From the NCBI RefSeq assembly GCF_001613325.1, contig NZ_BDCD01000027.1, forward strand, positions 1 to 64,000: a stretch of DNA of 64,000 nucleotides, in the 5' to 3' direction. The DNA comes from Nocardia yamanashiensis NBRC 100130. GTDB lineage: Bacteria > Actinomycetota > Actinomycetes > Mycobacteriales > Mycobacteriaceae. Made by a program: the position numbers and the translations under genes. Position 1 is the stretch's first letter; each line of letters starts with the position of its first letter. Shown here piece after piece: positions 48,341 to 56,853 of this stretch. The notes below the pieces were generated by a model, which had not been told where the DNA came from, did not search any database, and saw nothing but the letters and a program-made list of their open reading frames with translations.

Positions 48341-51300
48341 ATGGATCGGTTCTCCCCCGCCACCCGGGCCTGGTTCGAGGGTGCGTTCCCCGCGCCGACG
48401 GCCGCGCAGCTGGGAGCCTGGGAATCGATCGCGGCGGAGCAGCACACCCTGGTCGTCGCGCCGACCGGATCAGGCAAGACGCTGTCGGCGTTCCTGTGGG
48501 CGATCGACCGGCTGGCGACGCGGGAGGCGGTCGAGGGGCCGCGCAAGACCTCGGTGCTCTACATCTCGCCGCTGAAGGCACTCGCCGTGGACGTGGAACG
48601 GAATCTGCGCGCACCGCTGGTCGGCGTGACGCAGACGGCCAAACGGCTGGGCGTGGACGCGCCCGAGATCCGGGTGGGGGTGCGGTCCGGGGACACCAGC
48701 GCGGCGGATCGGCGCGGGATGCAGCGGACGCCGCCGGACATTCTCATCACCACACCGGAATCGCTGTTCCTGATGCTCACCTCGGCGGCGCGCGAGACCC
48801 TCGACGCGGTGCAGACCGTGATCGTGGACGAGGTGCATGCCATCGCGGGCTCGAAACGCGGTGCGCATCTGGCGCTTTCGCTGGCCCGCCTGGACGCGCT
48901 GCGGGCCGCGGCGGGGTTCGAGCGGCCCGCCCAGCGGATCGGGCTGTCGGCGACGGTGCGGCCGCCGGAGGAGGTGGGGCGGTTCCTGGTCGGGGGCGCG
49001 CCCATCACCATCGTGTCGCCGCCCGCGCCCAAGACGTTCGATCTGTCGGTGCGGGTGCCCGTCGCCGATATGACCGAACCCGATGCGGGCGCGGAGGATT
49101 CGGATCAGCCCGGGTCGATCTGGCCGCACGTGGACGAGGCCATCGTGGATCTGGTGCTCGAGCATCGGTCCTCGATCGTGTTCGCCAATTCGCGGCGGCT
49201 GGCCGAACGGTTGACGGCGCGGTTGAACGAGGCGTACTCGGCCCGCATCGGCGAGGCGGTGGACACCGAGCACGCGCCGCCGGCGCAGCTGGGCGCGTCC
49301 ACCGAGGTGATCCACGGTGCGACAACGCTTTTGGCGCGCGCCCACCACGGGTCGGTGAGCAAGGAGCAGCGCGCGCTCATCGAGGACGATCTCAAGAGCG
49401 GACGGCTGCGCTGCGTGGTCGCCACCTCCAGCCTCGAACTCGGCATCGATATGGGCGCGGTGGAACTGGTCGTGCAGGTCGAGGCCCCGCCCTCGGTGGC
49501 CAGCGGCCTGCAGCGGGTAGGCCGCGCCGGGCACCAGGTCGGCGAGATCTCGCGCGGCGTCATCTTCCCGAAGCATCGCACCGACGTCATCCACTGCGCG
49601 GTGGCTTCGCAGCGCATGACCACCGGCCAGATCGAGGAACTCCAGGTCCCCGCCCACCCCCTCGACATCCTCGCCCAGCAGACCGTGGCCGCCTGCGCGC
49701 TCGAACCCCTGGACGCCGACGCCTGGTTCGAAACCGTCCGCGCCACCGGCAGTTACGCCGCGCTCCCTCGCTCCGCCTACGAATCCGTTCTCGACCTGCT
49801 CGCCGGTCGCTACCCCTCCGACGAATTCGCCGAACTGCGCCCCCGCATCGTCTGGGACCGCGACGCCGGCACCCTCACCGGCCGTCCCGGCGCGCAACGT
49901 CTGGCCGTCACCTCCGGCGGCGCCATCCCCGACCGCGGCCTGTTCCCGGTCTTCATGGTCGGCGAAAAAGCCTCCCGGGTAGGCGAACTCGACGAGGAAA
50001 TGGTCTACGAATCCCGCGTCGGCGACGTCTTCGCCCTGGGCGCGACCAGCTGGCGCATCGAAGAAATCACCTTCGACCGAGTCCTGGTCACTCCCGCCTT
50101 CGGCCTCCCCGGCCGCCTCCCCTTCTGGCACGGCGATTCCCTCGGCCGCCCCGCCGAACTGGGCGCGGCCCTGGGCGAATTCGTCCGCGTCGCCGGGCAG
50201 GCGGTGGAACAACACCGCGACCTCGGCATCCGTACCACCGCTCGCACCGAAGCAGACCGAGCCCCAGTCGAATTGGCCACCGCCCTGGCCGAATTCGCGG
50301 ATCAGGATCTCGACCGCACCGGCGGCGGGAAGTCCAAGGGTCGCGGTAAGAAATCCGGTGCGGTGCGGCAGGTTCCGGAGACGGAGCTGGAGCGGGTGGT
50401 GCGGGCCGCGGGGCTGGATGCGAATGCCACCGGGAATCTGGTGTCGTTGCTGGCCGAGCAGCGGGAGGCTACGGGGCAGTTGCCGACGGATCGGACGCTC
50501 GTGGTGGAGCGGTTCCGGGATGAGCTCGGGGATTGGCGGGTGGTGTTGCATTCGCCGTACGGGCTGCCGGTGCATGCGCCGTGGGCGTTGGCGGTGGGGG
50601 CGCGGCTGCGGGAGCGGTTCGGGGTGGATGCGGCGCCTACGTCTTCCGATGACGGGATCGTGGTGCGGTTGCCGGATACGACGGACGATCCGCCGGGGGC
50701 GGAGCTGTTCGTGTTCGAGACCGATGAGATCGACGATCTGGTGACCGAGCAGGTCGGTGGGTCGGCGCTGTTCGCTTCGCGGTTCCGGGAGTGCGCGGCG
50801 CGGGCGTTGCTGCTGCCGCGGCGGGATCCGGGGAAGCGGGCGCCGCTGTGGCAGCAGCGGCAGCGGGCGGCCCAATTGCTGGATGTGGCACGGAAGTTCC
50901 CGGATTTTCCGATCCTGCTGGAGACGGTGCGGGAATGCCTGCAGGACGTGTACGACCTGCCTTCGCTGCGGGATCTGCTGGGGCGGGTGGCGCGGCGGCA
51001 GGTGCGTCTGGTGGAGGTGGAGACCGCCACCCCGTCGCCGTTCGCGAACTCGCTGCTGTTCGACTACATCGGGCAGTTCATGTACGAGGGCGACAGTCCG
51101 CTGGCCGAACGGCGCGCTGCCGCACTGTCTCTGGATTCGAGCCTGCTGGCCGAGCTGCTGGGCCGGGTCGAGCTCCGGGAACTGCTCGATGCGGCGGTAC
51201 TGGAGCAGACCGAGCGGGAATTGCAGCGGCTCACGCCGGAACGACAGGCCCGGGATATGGAAGGACTTGCGGATCTGCTGAGGCTACTCGGGCCGGTGAC

Positions 51301-53464
51301 GGCCGCCGAGGCCGCCGAACGCAGTACCGACGACCCCCGGGAATGGTTCGCCGAGTTGGTGAAACGGCATCGTGCACTGGAGGTTTCGTTCGCCGGTTCC
51401 CGCTGGTGGGTGGCGATCGAGGACGCCTCCCGCCTGCGCGACGCCCTCGGCGTCCCACTCCCCATCGGCGTCCCCGCCGCCTTCATCGAACCGGTCGCCG
51501 ACCCGCTCGGCGATCTCGTCGCCCGCTACGCCCGCACCCACGGCCCCTTCACCCTGACCGCGGTCGCCCACCGCTTCGGCCTCGGCTCGGCGGTAGCCGC
51601 CACCGCCCTGCACCGCCTCGCCCTCGAAAAGCGCGTCGTGGAAGGCGAATTCACCCCCGGCTCGGCCGGCACCGAATGGTGCGACTCGGAAGTCCTGCGC
51701 CGCCTGCGCCGCCGCTCCCTGGCCGCCGCCCGCAAGGAAGTAGAACCGGTCGCCACCGCCGCCCTCGGCCGCTTCCTCCCCGCCTGGCAGCACATCGGCA
51801 CCGGCGAACTGCGCGGCGTAGACGGCGTAGCCGCCGTAGTAGAACAACTCGCAGGCGTCCCCATCCCCGCCTCCGCCTGGGAATCCCTCATCCTCCCCCT
51901 CCGCGTCCGCGACTACACCCCCGCCATGCTCGACGAACTCCTGTCCACCGGCGAAATCCTCTGGTCCGGCCACGGCTCCATCACCGCCAAAGACGGCTGG
52001 ATCGCCCTCCACCCCACCGACCAAGCCGCCCTAACTCTTCCCCCACCCGACCCCCTCGACCTCACCGAAACCCACATCAGCCTCCTGATGGCCCTGGGCG
52101 CCACCGTGATCGGCGGTCCACCGGCCGCCGCTGGACGAACGGCCCGCGACCGAGCCGCATCGGCGAACCCGACCGACCGTGCCGGACACAACGGCGCAGC
52201 TACCTCGTCGATCGCCGGCCACGCCGGTCGCCCCGGCGGATCGGATACGCCGGGCTCGACCGACGCCGGCCCGGCTCGCCCCGCCCCGGAGGGCGAGAAC
52301 CCGTCCGCCGGTCCCCGGCACGGCACCGACACACCGACTCGGTTCCCCGAACCCGTCACCGGCGGCACGACGCACCACGGACGAGGTACGCGCGGCTCCG
52401 TGCAAAACCCGCTGGGTGGTGGCGATCCTGTCTCCGCTCCGGAGCCGGATGCCGCGCGCTACGAGGTGGTTTCGCCCACGGGCGGCGGTGCGTACTTCTT
52501 CCGTCAGCTGGCCGACGCCGCGGGCGTCGAGGACGAGGCGGCGGTGGTCACCGCACTGTGGGAACTGGTGTGGGCCGGATATGTCGCCGGTGACACCTTC
52601 GCGCCGGTGCGGGCCCTGCTCGCCGGAACCACGCGGACGACCACGGCGCATCGCACACCGCGCCGGGCGCCGCGCGGGCGAATGTATCTGCCACGCACCG
52701 GGACTCCGGTGCGGACGAGTCCGCCGCAGGCCGCCGGGCGCTGGTCACTCTTGCCGGATCGAATCGCGGATCCCACGATTCGCGCGCACGCGACGGCGGA
52801 TGTACTCCTGGAACGGTACGGGGTGCTGACACGCGGGTCGGTCCAGAGCGAAGGCGTGCCGGGCGGATTCGCGTTGATGTACCGGGTGCTCACCGAATTC
52901 GAGGACCGGGGCCGATGCCGCCGCGGCTACTTCGTGGATTCGCTGGGCGGCGCACAGTTCTCGACCACGGACGTGGTGGATCGGTTGCGCTCGTTCGACA
53001 CCGACAAGGCGACCGGCCCGGTGGATGACCCGTTCGGCGGAGCCGCCGGTGGGCGGCAGCCGAGGGTGACCGGGAGCCGGAACGGCGGGCGCGCGATCGC
53101 GCTGGCGGCCTGCGATCCAGCGAATCCGTATGGCGCGGCACTACCTTGGCCGAAGGCGGCCGCGGAAGGCGCCGGGCATCGCCCAGGTCGCAAGGCCGGC
53201 GCGGTAGTCGTGCTGGTGGCCGGTGAACTTGTGCTGTACCTGGAACGCGGCGGCAAGACGCTACTCACCTTCACCGAAGATCCGAACACCCGGACGGACG
53301 CGGCGGCGGCTCTTGCCGGCTTGGTCCATGACCGCCGGGTCGATTCCTTGGTCATCGACCGCGTGAACGGCGAGTCCGTACACGGCAACACCTTCGCCGA
53401 GTTCCTCACCGGAGCCGGCTTCGCCGCCACCCCCAAGGGTTTCCGCCTCCGGAGCAAGCCGTGA
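48341..53464 (+). CDS. lhr: ATP-dependent helicase Lhr (long form)
   Basis: The 1707-residue superfamily 2 helicase has Walker A APTGSGKT near residue 47, the DEVH box (VIVDEVHAI), TPESL, SATVRPPEE and the motif VI RVGRAGHQ near residue 395. A winged helix, Lhr core and long C-terminal domain follow. Lhr is a 3'-5' DNA/RNA-DNA helicase linked to DNA crosslink repair. It exceeds the about 1513 residues I recall for mycobacterial Lhr, mainly through a low-complexity insert at about residues 1257-1373. ATG 48341 fits the promoter position; nei follows 15 bp later. Confidence 0.93.
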   Translation: MDRFSPATRAWFEGAFPAPTAAQLGAWESIAAEQHTLVVAPTGSGKTLSAFLWAIDRLATREAVEGPRKTSVLYISPLKALAVDVERNLRAPLVGVTQTAKRLGVDAPEIRVGVRSGDTSAADRRGMQRTPPDILITTPESLFLMLTSAARETLDAVQTVIVDEVHAIAGSKRGAHLALSLARLDALRAAAGFERPAQRIGLSATVRPPEEVGRFLVGGAPITIVSPPAPKTFDLSVRVPVADMTEPDAGAEDSDQPGSIWPHVDEAIVDLVLEHRSSIVFANSRRLAERLTARLNEAYSARIGEAVDTEHAPPAQLGASTEVIHGATTLLARAHHGSVSKEQRALIEDDLKSGRLRCVVATSSLELGIDMGAVELVVQVEAPPSVASGLQRVGRAGHQVGEISRGVIFPKHRTDVIHCAVASQRMTTGQIEELQVPAHPLDILAQQTVAACALEPLDADAWFETVRATGSYAALPRSAYESVLDLLAGRYPSDEFAELRPRIVWDRDAGTLTGRPGAQRLAVTSGGAIPDRGLFPVFMVGEKASRVGELDEEMVYESRVGDVFALGATSWRIEEITFDRVLVTPAFGLPGRLPFWHGDSLGRPAELGAALGEFVRVAGQAVEQHRDLGIRTTARTEADRAPVELATALAEFADQDLDRTGGGKSKGRGKKSGAVRQVPETELERVVRAAGLDANATGNLVSLLAEQREATGQLPTDRTLVVERFRDELGDWRVVLHSPYGLPVHAPWALAVGARLRERFGVDAAPTSSDDGIVVRLPDTTDDPPGAELFVFETDEIDDLVTEQVGGSALFASRFRECAARALLLPRRDPGKRAPLWQQRQRAAQLLDVARKFPDFPILLETVRECLQDVYDLPSLRDLLGRVARRQVRLVEVETATPSPFANSLLFDYIGQFMYEGDSPLAERRAAALSLDSSLLAELLGRVELRELLDAAVLEQTERELQRLTPERQARDMEGLADLLRLLGPVTAAEAAERSTDDPREWFAELVKRHRALEVSFAGSRWWVAIEDASRLRDALGVPLPIGVPAAFIEPVADPLGDLVARYARTHGPFTLTAVAHRFGLGSAVAATALHRLALEKRVVEGEFTPGSAGTEWCDSEVLRRLRRRSLAAARKEVEPVATAALGRFLPAWQHIGTGELRGVDGVAAVVEQLAGVPIPASAWESLILPLRVRDYTPAMLDELLSTGEILWSGHGSITAKDGWIALHPTDQAALTLPPPDPLDLTETHISLLMALGATVIGGPPAAAGRTARDRAASANPTDRAGHNGAATSSIAGHAGRPGGSDTPGSTDAGPARPAPEGENPSAGPRHGTDTPTRFPEPVTGGTTHHGRGTRGSVQNPLGGGDPVSAPEPDAARYEVVSPTGGGAYFFRQLADAAGVEDEAAVVTALWELVWAGYVAGDTFAPVRALLAGTTRTTTAHRTPRRAPRGRMYLPRTGTPVRTSPPQAAGRWSLLPDRIADPTIRAHATADVLLERYGVLTRGSVQSEGVPGGFALMYRVLTEFEDRGRCRRGYFVDSLGGAQFSTTDVVDRLRSFDTDKATGPVDDPFGGAAGGRQPRVTGSRNGGRAIALAACDPANPYGAALPWPKAAAEGAGHRPGRKAGAVVVLVAGELVLYLERGGKTLLTFTEDPNTRTDAAAALAGLVHDRRVDSLVIDRVNGESVHGNTFAEFLTGAGFAATPKGFRLRSKP

Positions 53465-53479
53465 CGACACCGTCCAGTC

Positions 53480-54280
53480 ATGCCTGAGGGCGACACCGTT
53501 TATCTGGCCGCGGCGCGGCTGCGACGCGCGCTGGCTGGGAAGACGTTGACGCGCAGTGACTTCCGGGTGCCGAAGTACGCGACGCTGGATCTGCGGGGGC
53601 AGGTTGTGGAGAGCGTGGGCAGCTATGGGAAGCACCTTTTCGTGCGGACCCCGGAGTTGAGCATTCACACCCATTTGAAGATGGAGGGGGTGTGGCGGGT
53701 GTACGAGCCGGGGCAGCGGTGGACCAAGCCCGGGTTTACGGCGCGGCTTGTCTTGGGCACGGATGACGCTGAGGCGGTGGGGTTTTCGCTGGGGCTGGTG
53801 GAGGTTCTGCGGCGCGGAGACGAGCATATGGCGATCGATCATCTCGGGCCGGATCTGCTAGGGCCGGAATGGGATGCCGGGGAGGCGGTGCGGCGGTTGA
53901 GGGAGCGGCCAGAGCGGGCTATCGGGTTGGCGTTGCTCGATCAGCGGAATCTGGCGGGGATCGGCAATATCTATCGGAGCGAGGTTTGTTTTCTGCGGCG
54001 GGTGCATCCGGCTACGCCGGTCGGGGAGATCGAGGATCTGCCCGGGCTGGTGGACGAGGCGCATCGGGTGCTCGGGGAGGCCGCGCACAAACCGCCTCGG
54101 CGGGTGCTGGTGTACGGGCGGCAGCGCAGGCCGTGCCCGCGGTGCGGGACCAATCTGGTGGTGCAACTGCTCGGGGACGACGGGGACGGGACGCGGGCCG
54201 ATCGTGGGATCTATTTCTGCCCGAAGTGCCAGGTTCGGCCCACAGTGAACGGTGTCGCGGAACCGGGCGGACCAGCCTAG
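53480..54280 (+). CDS. nei: Endonuclease VIII-type DNA glycosylase (Nei2)
   Basis: The 266-residue Fpg/Nei enzyme begins MPEGDTVY with catalytic Pro2 and Glu3. It contains the helix-two-turn-helix region LLDQRNLAGIGNIYRSE with the conserved Asn, and ends in a zinc finger (CPRC...CPKC, about residues 219-246). It removes oxidised bases and nicks the strand. It is 15 bp downstream of lhr, as in mycobacteria, and thus probably in the same damage-inducible unit. The TAG stop is part of the next gene's -10. Confidence 0.93.
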   Translation: MPEGDTVYLAAARLRRALAGKTLTRSDFRVPKYATLDLRGQVVESVGSYGKHLFVRTPELSIHTHLKMEGVWRVYEPGQRWTKPGFTARLVLGTDDAEAVGFSLGLVEVLRRGDEHMAIDHLGPDLLGPEWDAGEAVRRLRERPERAIGLALLDQRNLAGIGNIYRSEVCFLRRVHPATPVGEIEDLPGLVDEAHRVLGEAAHKPPRRVLVYGRQRRPCPRCGTNLVVQLLGDDGDGTRADRGIYFCPKCQVRPTVNGVAEPGGPA

Positions 54281-54283
54281 CCT
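54278..54283 (+). promoter_or_regulatory. -10 of reductase gene, overlapping nei stop codon
   Basis: TAGCCT is 8 nt before ATG 54292, and its TAG is the nei stop codon (54278-54280). Confidence 0.55.
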
Positions 54284-54291
54284 CGCTGTTT

Positions 54292-54933
54292 ATGAAAATC
54301 GGAATCCTCGGCACCGGCAATGTCGGCCGTACCATCGCGGCCCGGCTGGTCGAGCTCGGCCACGACGTGGTCATCGGCACGCGGGACATCGCGGCCACCG
54401 CGGCCAAGGCGGAGGAGCCGTTCCCGGCGACGCTGGTCACCGCCCCGGAAGCCGCCGCGCACGGCGAGCTGGTGATCAATGCGACCGCGGGACAGGCGAG
54501 CGTGGCGGCGCTGCGGGGCGCCGGCACGGAGAACCTGGCGGGCAAGGTCCTCGTCGACATCTCGAATCCGCTGGACTTCTCCCACGGTTTCCCGCCCAGC
54601 CTGTCGGTCTGCAATACCGATTCCATCGGTGAGCGGATCCAGCGCGAGTTCCCGGCAGCCCGCGTGGTCAAGACCCTGAACACGGTCACCGCCGACATCA
54701 TGGTGTACCCGGGCAAGCTGGCCGACGGCGATCACACCGTCTTCGTCTCCGGTGACGAGGCCGAGGCGAAGGCGATCGTCTCGGCGCTGCTGCGCGAATT
54801 CGGCTGGCGCGACATCGTCGACGTCGGCGACATCACCACCGCGCGCGGCACGGAAATGCTACTGCCGCAATGGGTTCGGCTGATGGGTGCGCTCGGCGGC
54901 ACCGCTCAGTTCAACTACAAACTCGTCCGCTGA
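54292..54933 (+). CDS. NADPH-dependent F420 reductase-like protein
   Basis: The 213-residue Rossmann protein has GILGTGNVGRTIAARLVELGHDV at the start and the F420_oxidored/NADP-binding pattern (VINATAGQASVAAL, VVKTLNTVTADIM). Related enzymes reduce F420 with NADPH, but many members of this short group have other or unknown partners. Its own leaderless promoter overlaps the nei stop. A strong shared terminator separates it from convergent glpD. Confidence 0.82.
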   Translation: MKIGILGTGNVGRTIAARLVELGHDVVIGTRDIAATAAKAEEPFPATLVTAPEAAAHGELVINATAGQASVAALRGAGTENLAGKVLVDISNPLDFSHGFPPSLSVCNTDSIGERIQREFPAARVVKTLNTVTADIMVYPGKLADGDHTVFVSGDEAEAKAIVSALLREFGWRDIVDVGDITTARGTEMLLPQWVRLMGALGGTAQFNYKLVR

Positions 54934-54937
54934 CCAA

Positions 54938-54969
54938 AAGCGCCCCGCATCCGAGGACGCGGGGCGCTT
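54938..54969. terminator. Bidirectional terminator, reductase / glpD
   Basis: AAGCGCCCCGC (54938-54948) pairs with GCGGGGCGCTT (54959-54969) around a 10-nt loop, between two convergent genes. Confidence 0.8.
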
Positions 54970-54980
54970 CCAGCCGATAC

Positions 54981-56720
54981 TCAGTCCGGATTGCTCGTCA
55001 CCGGATCCAATACTTCGCGCCGCGCTTCCGGCGCTTCGAGCCGCAATGCCTCGGCGGAGGCGTCATCGGCCTGGGTCTGGGATTCGATCTCGGCCTTGAC
55101 CCGCGCCGTGTACACCGACACCTCGCGCGCGATATCGGCATCGGACCAGCCGAGCACCGGCGCCACCAGCCGCGCCACCTCCTCCGCGGATTCCACACCG
55201 CGATGGGCGTATTCGATGGAGATGCGGGTGCGCCGGGCCAGAATGTCGTCCAGGTGCAGCGCCCCTTCGGCCGCCACCGCGTACACGGCCTCCACGCGCA
55301 GATAGCCCGGCGATCCCGTGATCGGTTCCAGCAGTTCGGGTTTGCCCTCGGCGAGACCGATCACCTCGTCGATGAGCGAACCGTACCGATTCAGCAACTG
55401 CTGCACCCGATACGGATGAATGCCGTACTTCTCGGCCAGGTGCGGCGTCTGGTTCATCAGCGCGTAGTACCCGTTCGCCCCCAGCAGCGGCACCTTCTCG
55501 GTGACGCTGGGCGAGACCCGGCGCGGAATGTCCTGCGCCGCTTCGTCCACCGCGTCGTAGGCCATCACCCGATAGGTCGTGTACTTGCCGCCCGCGATGG
55601 CCACCAGCCCGGGCGCGATACGCGCGACGGCATGCTCCCGCGACAGCTTGGACGTCTGATCGCTCTCCCCCGCCAGCAACGGCCGCAGCCCCGCGTACAC
55701 GCCGCTGATATCGGCATGCGTGATCGGCGTGACCAGCACCTTGTTCACATGCTCGAGCAGATAGTCGATATCGGATTTGGTGGCCGCCGGATGCGCCAGA
55801 TCGAGGTTCCAGTCGGTGTCGGTGGTGCCGACGATCCAGTGATCGCTGCTCCACGCGATGACGAACAGCACGCTCTTCTCGGTGCGCAGAATGATCGAGG
55901 TATCGCTGGCGATGCGGTCACGCGGCACCACGATATGCACACCCTTGGACGCTCGCACATGGAATCGACCACGCTGATTCGCCAGACCCTGGAGCTCGTC
56001 GGTCCAGACGCCGGTGGCATTGATGACCACGCTGCCGCGCACCTCGGTGGTGCGCCCGTCCTCGCTGTCGCGCACCTTCACCCCGACCACCCGATCAGCC
56101 TCACGCAGGAAGCCGACCACCTGGGTCGAAGTGCGAATCGCCGCACCGTACTTGGCGGCGGTACGCGCCACCGTCATGGTGTGGCGGGCATCGTCGACCA
56201 CGGTGTCGTAGTAGGTGACGCCGCCGGTGAGCGCGTCCCGCTTCAGCCCGGGCGCCAGCCGCAGCGCCCCCGAGCGCGTCAGATGATGCTGTCCCGGAAC
56301 CGATTTCGCCCCACCCATGCGGTCGTAGAGCACCAGCCCGGCCGAGACGTAGGGCCGCTCCCAGCCCATATGGGTGAGCGGGTACAGGAACCGGAGCGGT
56401 TTGACCAGGTGCGGGGCCAGCGTGGACAGCGCCAGCTCGCGCTCCTTGAGGGCCTCGCGGACCAGCCCGAATTCCATCATCTCCAGGTAGCGCAGGCCAC
56501 CGTGGAACATTTTCGAGGAGCGGCTGGAGGTGCCGGACGCCAGGTCGCGGGCCTCCACCAGGGCGACCTCGAGCCCGCGGGTGGCGGCGTCCAGGGCGAT
56601 GCCCGCGCCGACCACGCCGCCGCCGATCACCACGACGTCGAAGATGTCCTTACCGAACCGTTCCCAGGCGGCTTCACGCTGCTCGGGGCCGAGGAATAGC
56701 GACTGCGGTTTGTTCGTCAT
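54981..56720 (-). CDS. glpD: Glycerol-3-phosphate dehydrogenase
   Basis: The 579-residue FAD enzyme has the dinucleotide motif VVVIGGGVVGAGIALDAATRG near residue 29, then SSRSSKMFHGGLRYLE, the conserved glycerol-3-phosphate dehydrogenase signature. GKYTTYR and the C-terminal helical domain follow. It oxidises sn-glycerol-3-phosphate to dihydroxyacetone phosphate at the membrane. GGAGGAG precedes ATG 56720. It is divergent from glpK, which supplies its substrate. Confidence 0.94.
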   Translation of the reverse strand: MTNKPQSLFLGPEQREAAWERFGKDIFDVVVIGGGVVGAGIALDAATRGLEVALVEARDLASGTSSRSSKMFHGGLRYLEMMEFGLVREALKERELALSTLAPHLVKPLRFLYPLTHMGWERPYVSAGLVLYDRMGGAKSVPGQHHLTRSGALRLAPGLKRDALTGGVTYYDTVVDDARHTMTVARTAAKYGAAIRTSTQVVGFLREADRVVGVKVRDSEDGRTTEVRGSVVINATGVWTDELQGLANQRGRFHVRASKGVHIVVPRDRIASDTSIILRTEKSVLFVIAWSSDHWIVGTTDTDWNLDLAHPAATKSDIDYLLEHVNKVLVTPITHADISGVYAGLRPLLAGESDQTSKLSREHAVARIAPGLVAIAGGKYTTYRVMAYDAVDEAAQDIPRRVSPSVTEKVPLLGANGYYALMNQTPHLAEKYGIHPYRVQQLLNRYGSLIDEVIGLAEGKPELLEPITGSPGYLRVEAVYAVAAEGALHLDDILARRTRISIEYAHRGVESAEEVARLVAPVLGWSDADIAREVSVYTARVKAEIESQTQADDASAEALRLEAPEARREVLDPVTSNPD

Positions 56721-56762
56721 GCTCGACTCCTCCAGAGAGTGCGCGCTGGCTATCCGCTAGCA

Positions 56763-56768
56763 ACCGTA
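56763..56768 (-). promoter_or_regulatory. -10 of glpD
   Basis: TACGGT on the minus strand, about 42 nt before ATG 56720, leaving a leader with GGAGGAG. Confidence 0.4.
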
Positions 56769-56841
56769 GCCCACCCTAGCGTCCCCCGGTGCGACCCGCG
56801 ATGCCGCGGTGTCATGGCCCCGAAGCCGGACCTCGGTGCGC

Positions 56842-56847
56842 TAGCCT
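56842..56847 (+). promoter_or_regulatory. -10 of glpK (leaderless)
   Basis: TAGCCT lies 6 nt before ATG 56854. Confidence 0.55.
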
Positions 56848-56853
56848 GCCGGA

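Noticed and set aside
48334..48360. Possible LexA box (GAAC...GTTC) at the lhr start
   Set aside because: The half-sites are 8 bp apart rather than 4 and overlap the coding start, so it is not a SOS box.
48247..50349. A 700-codon plus-strand frame inside lhr
   Set aside because: It is out of frame with the conserved helicase motifs and has an Arg/Pro-rich shadow composition.
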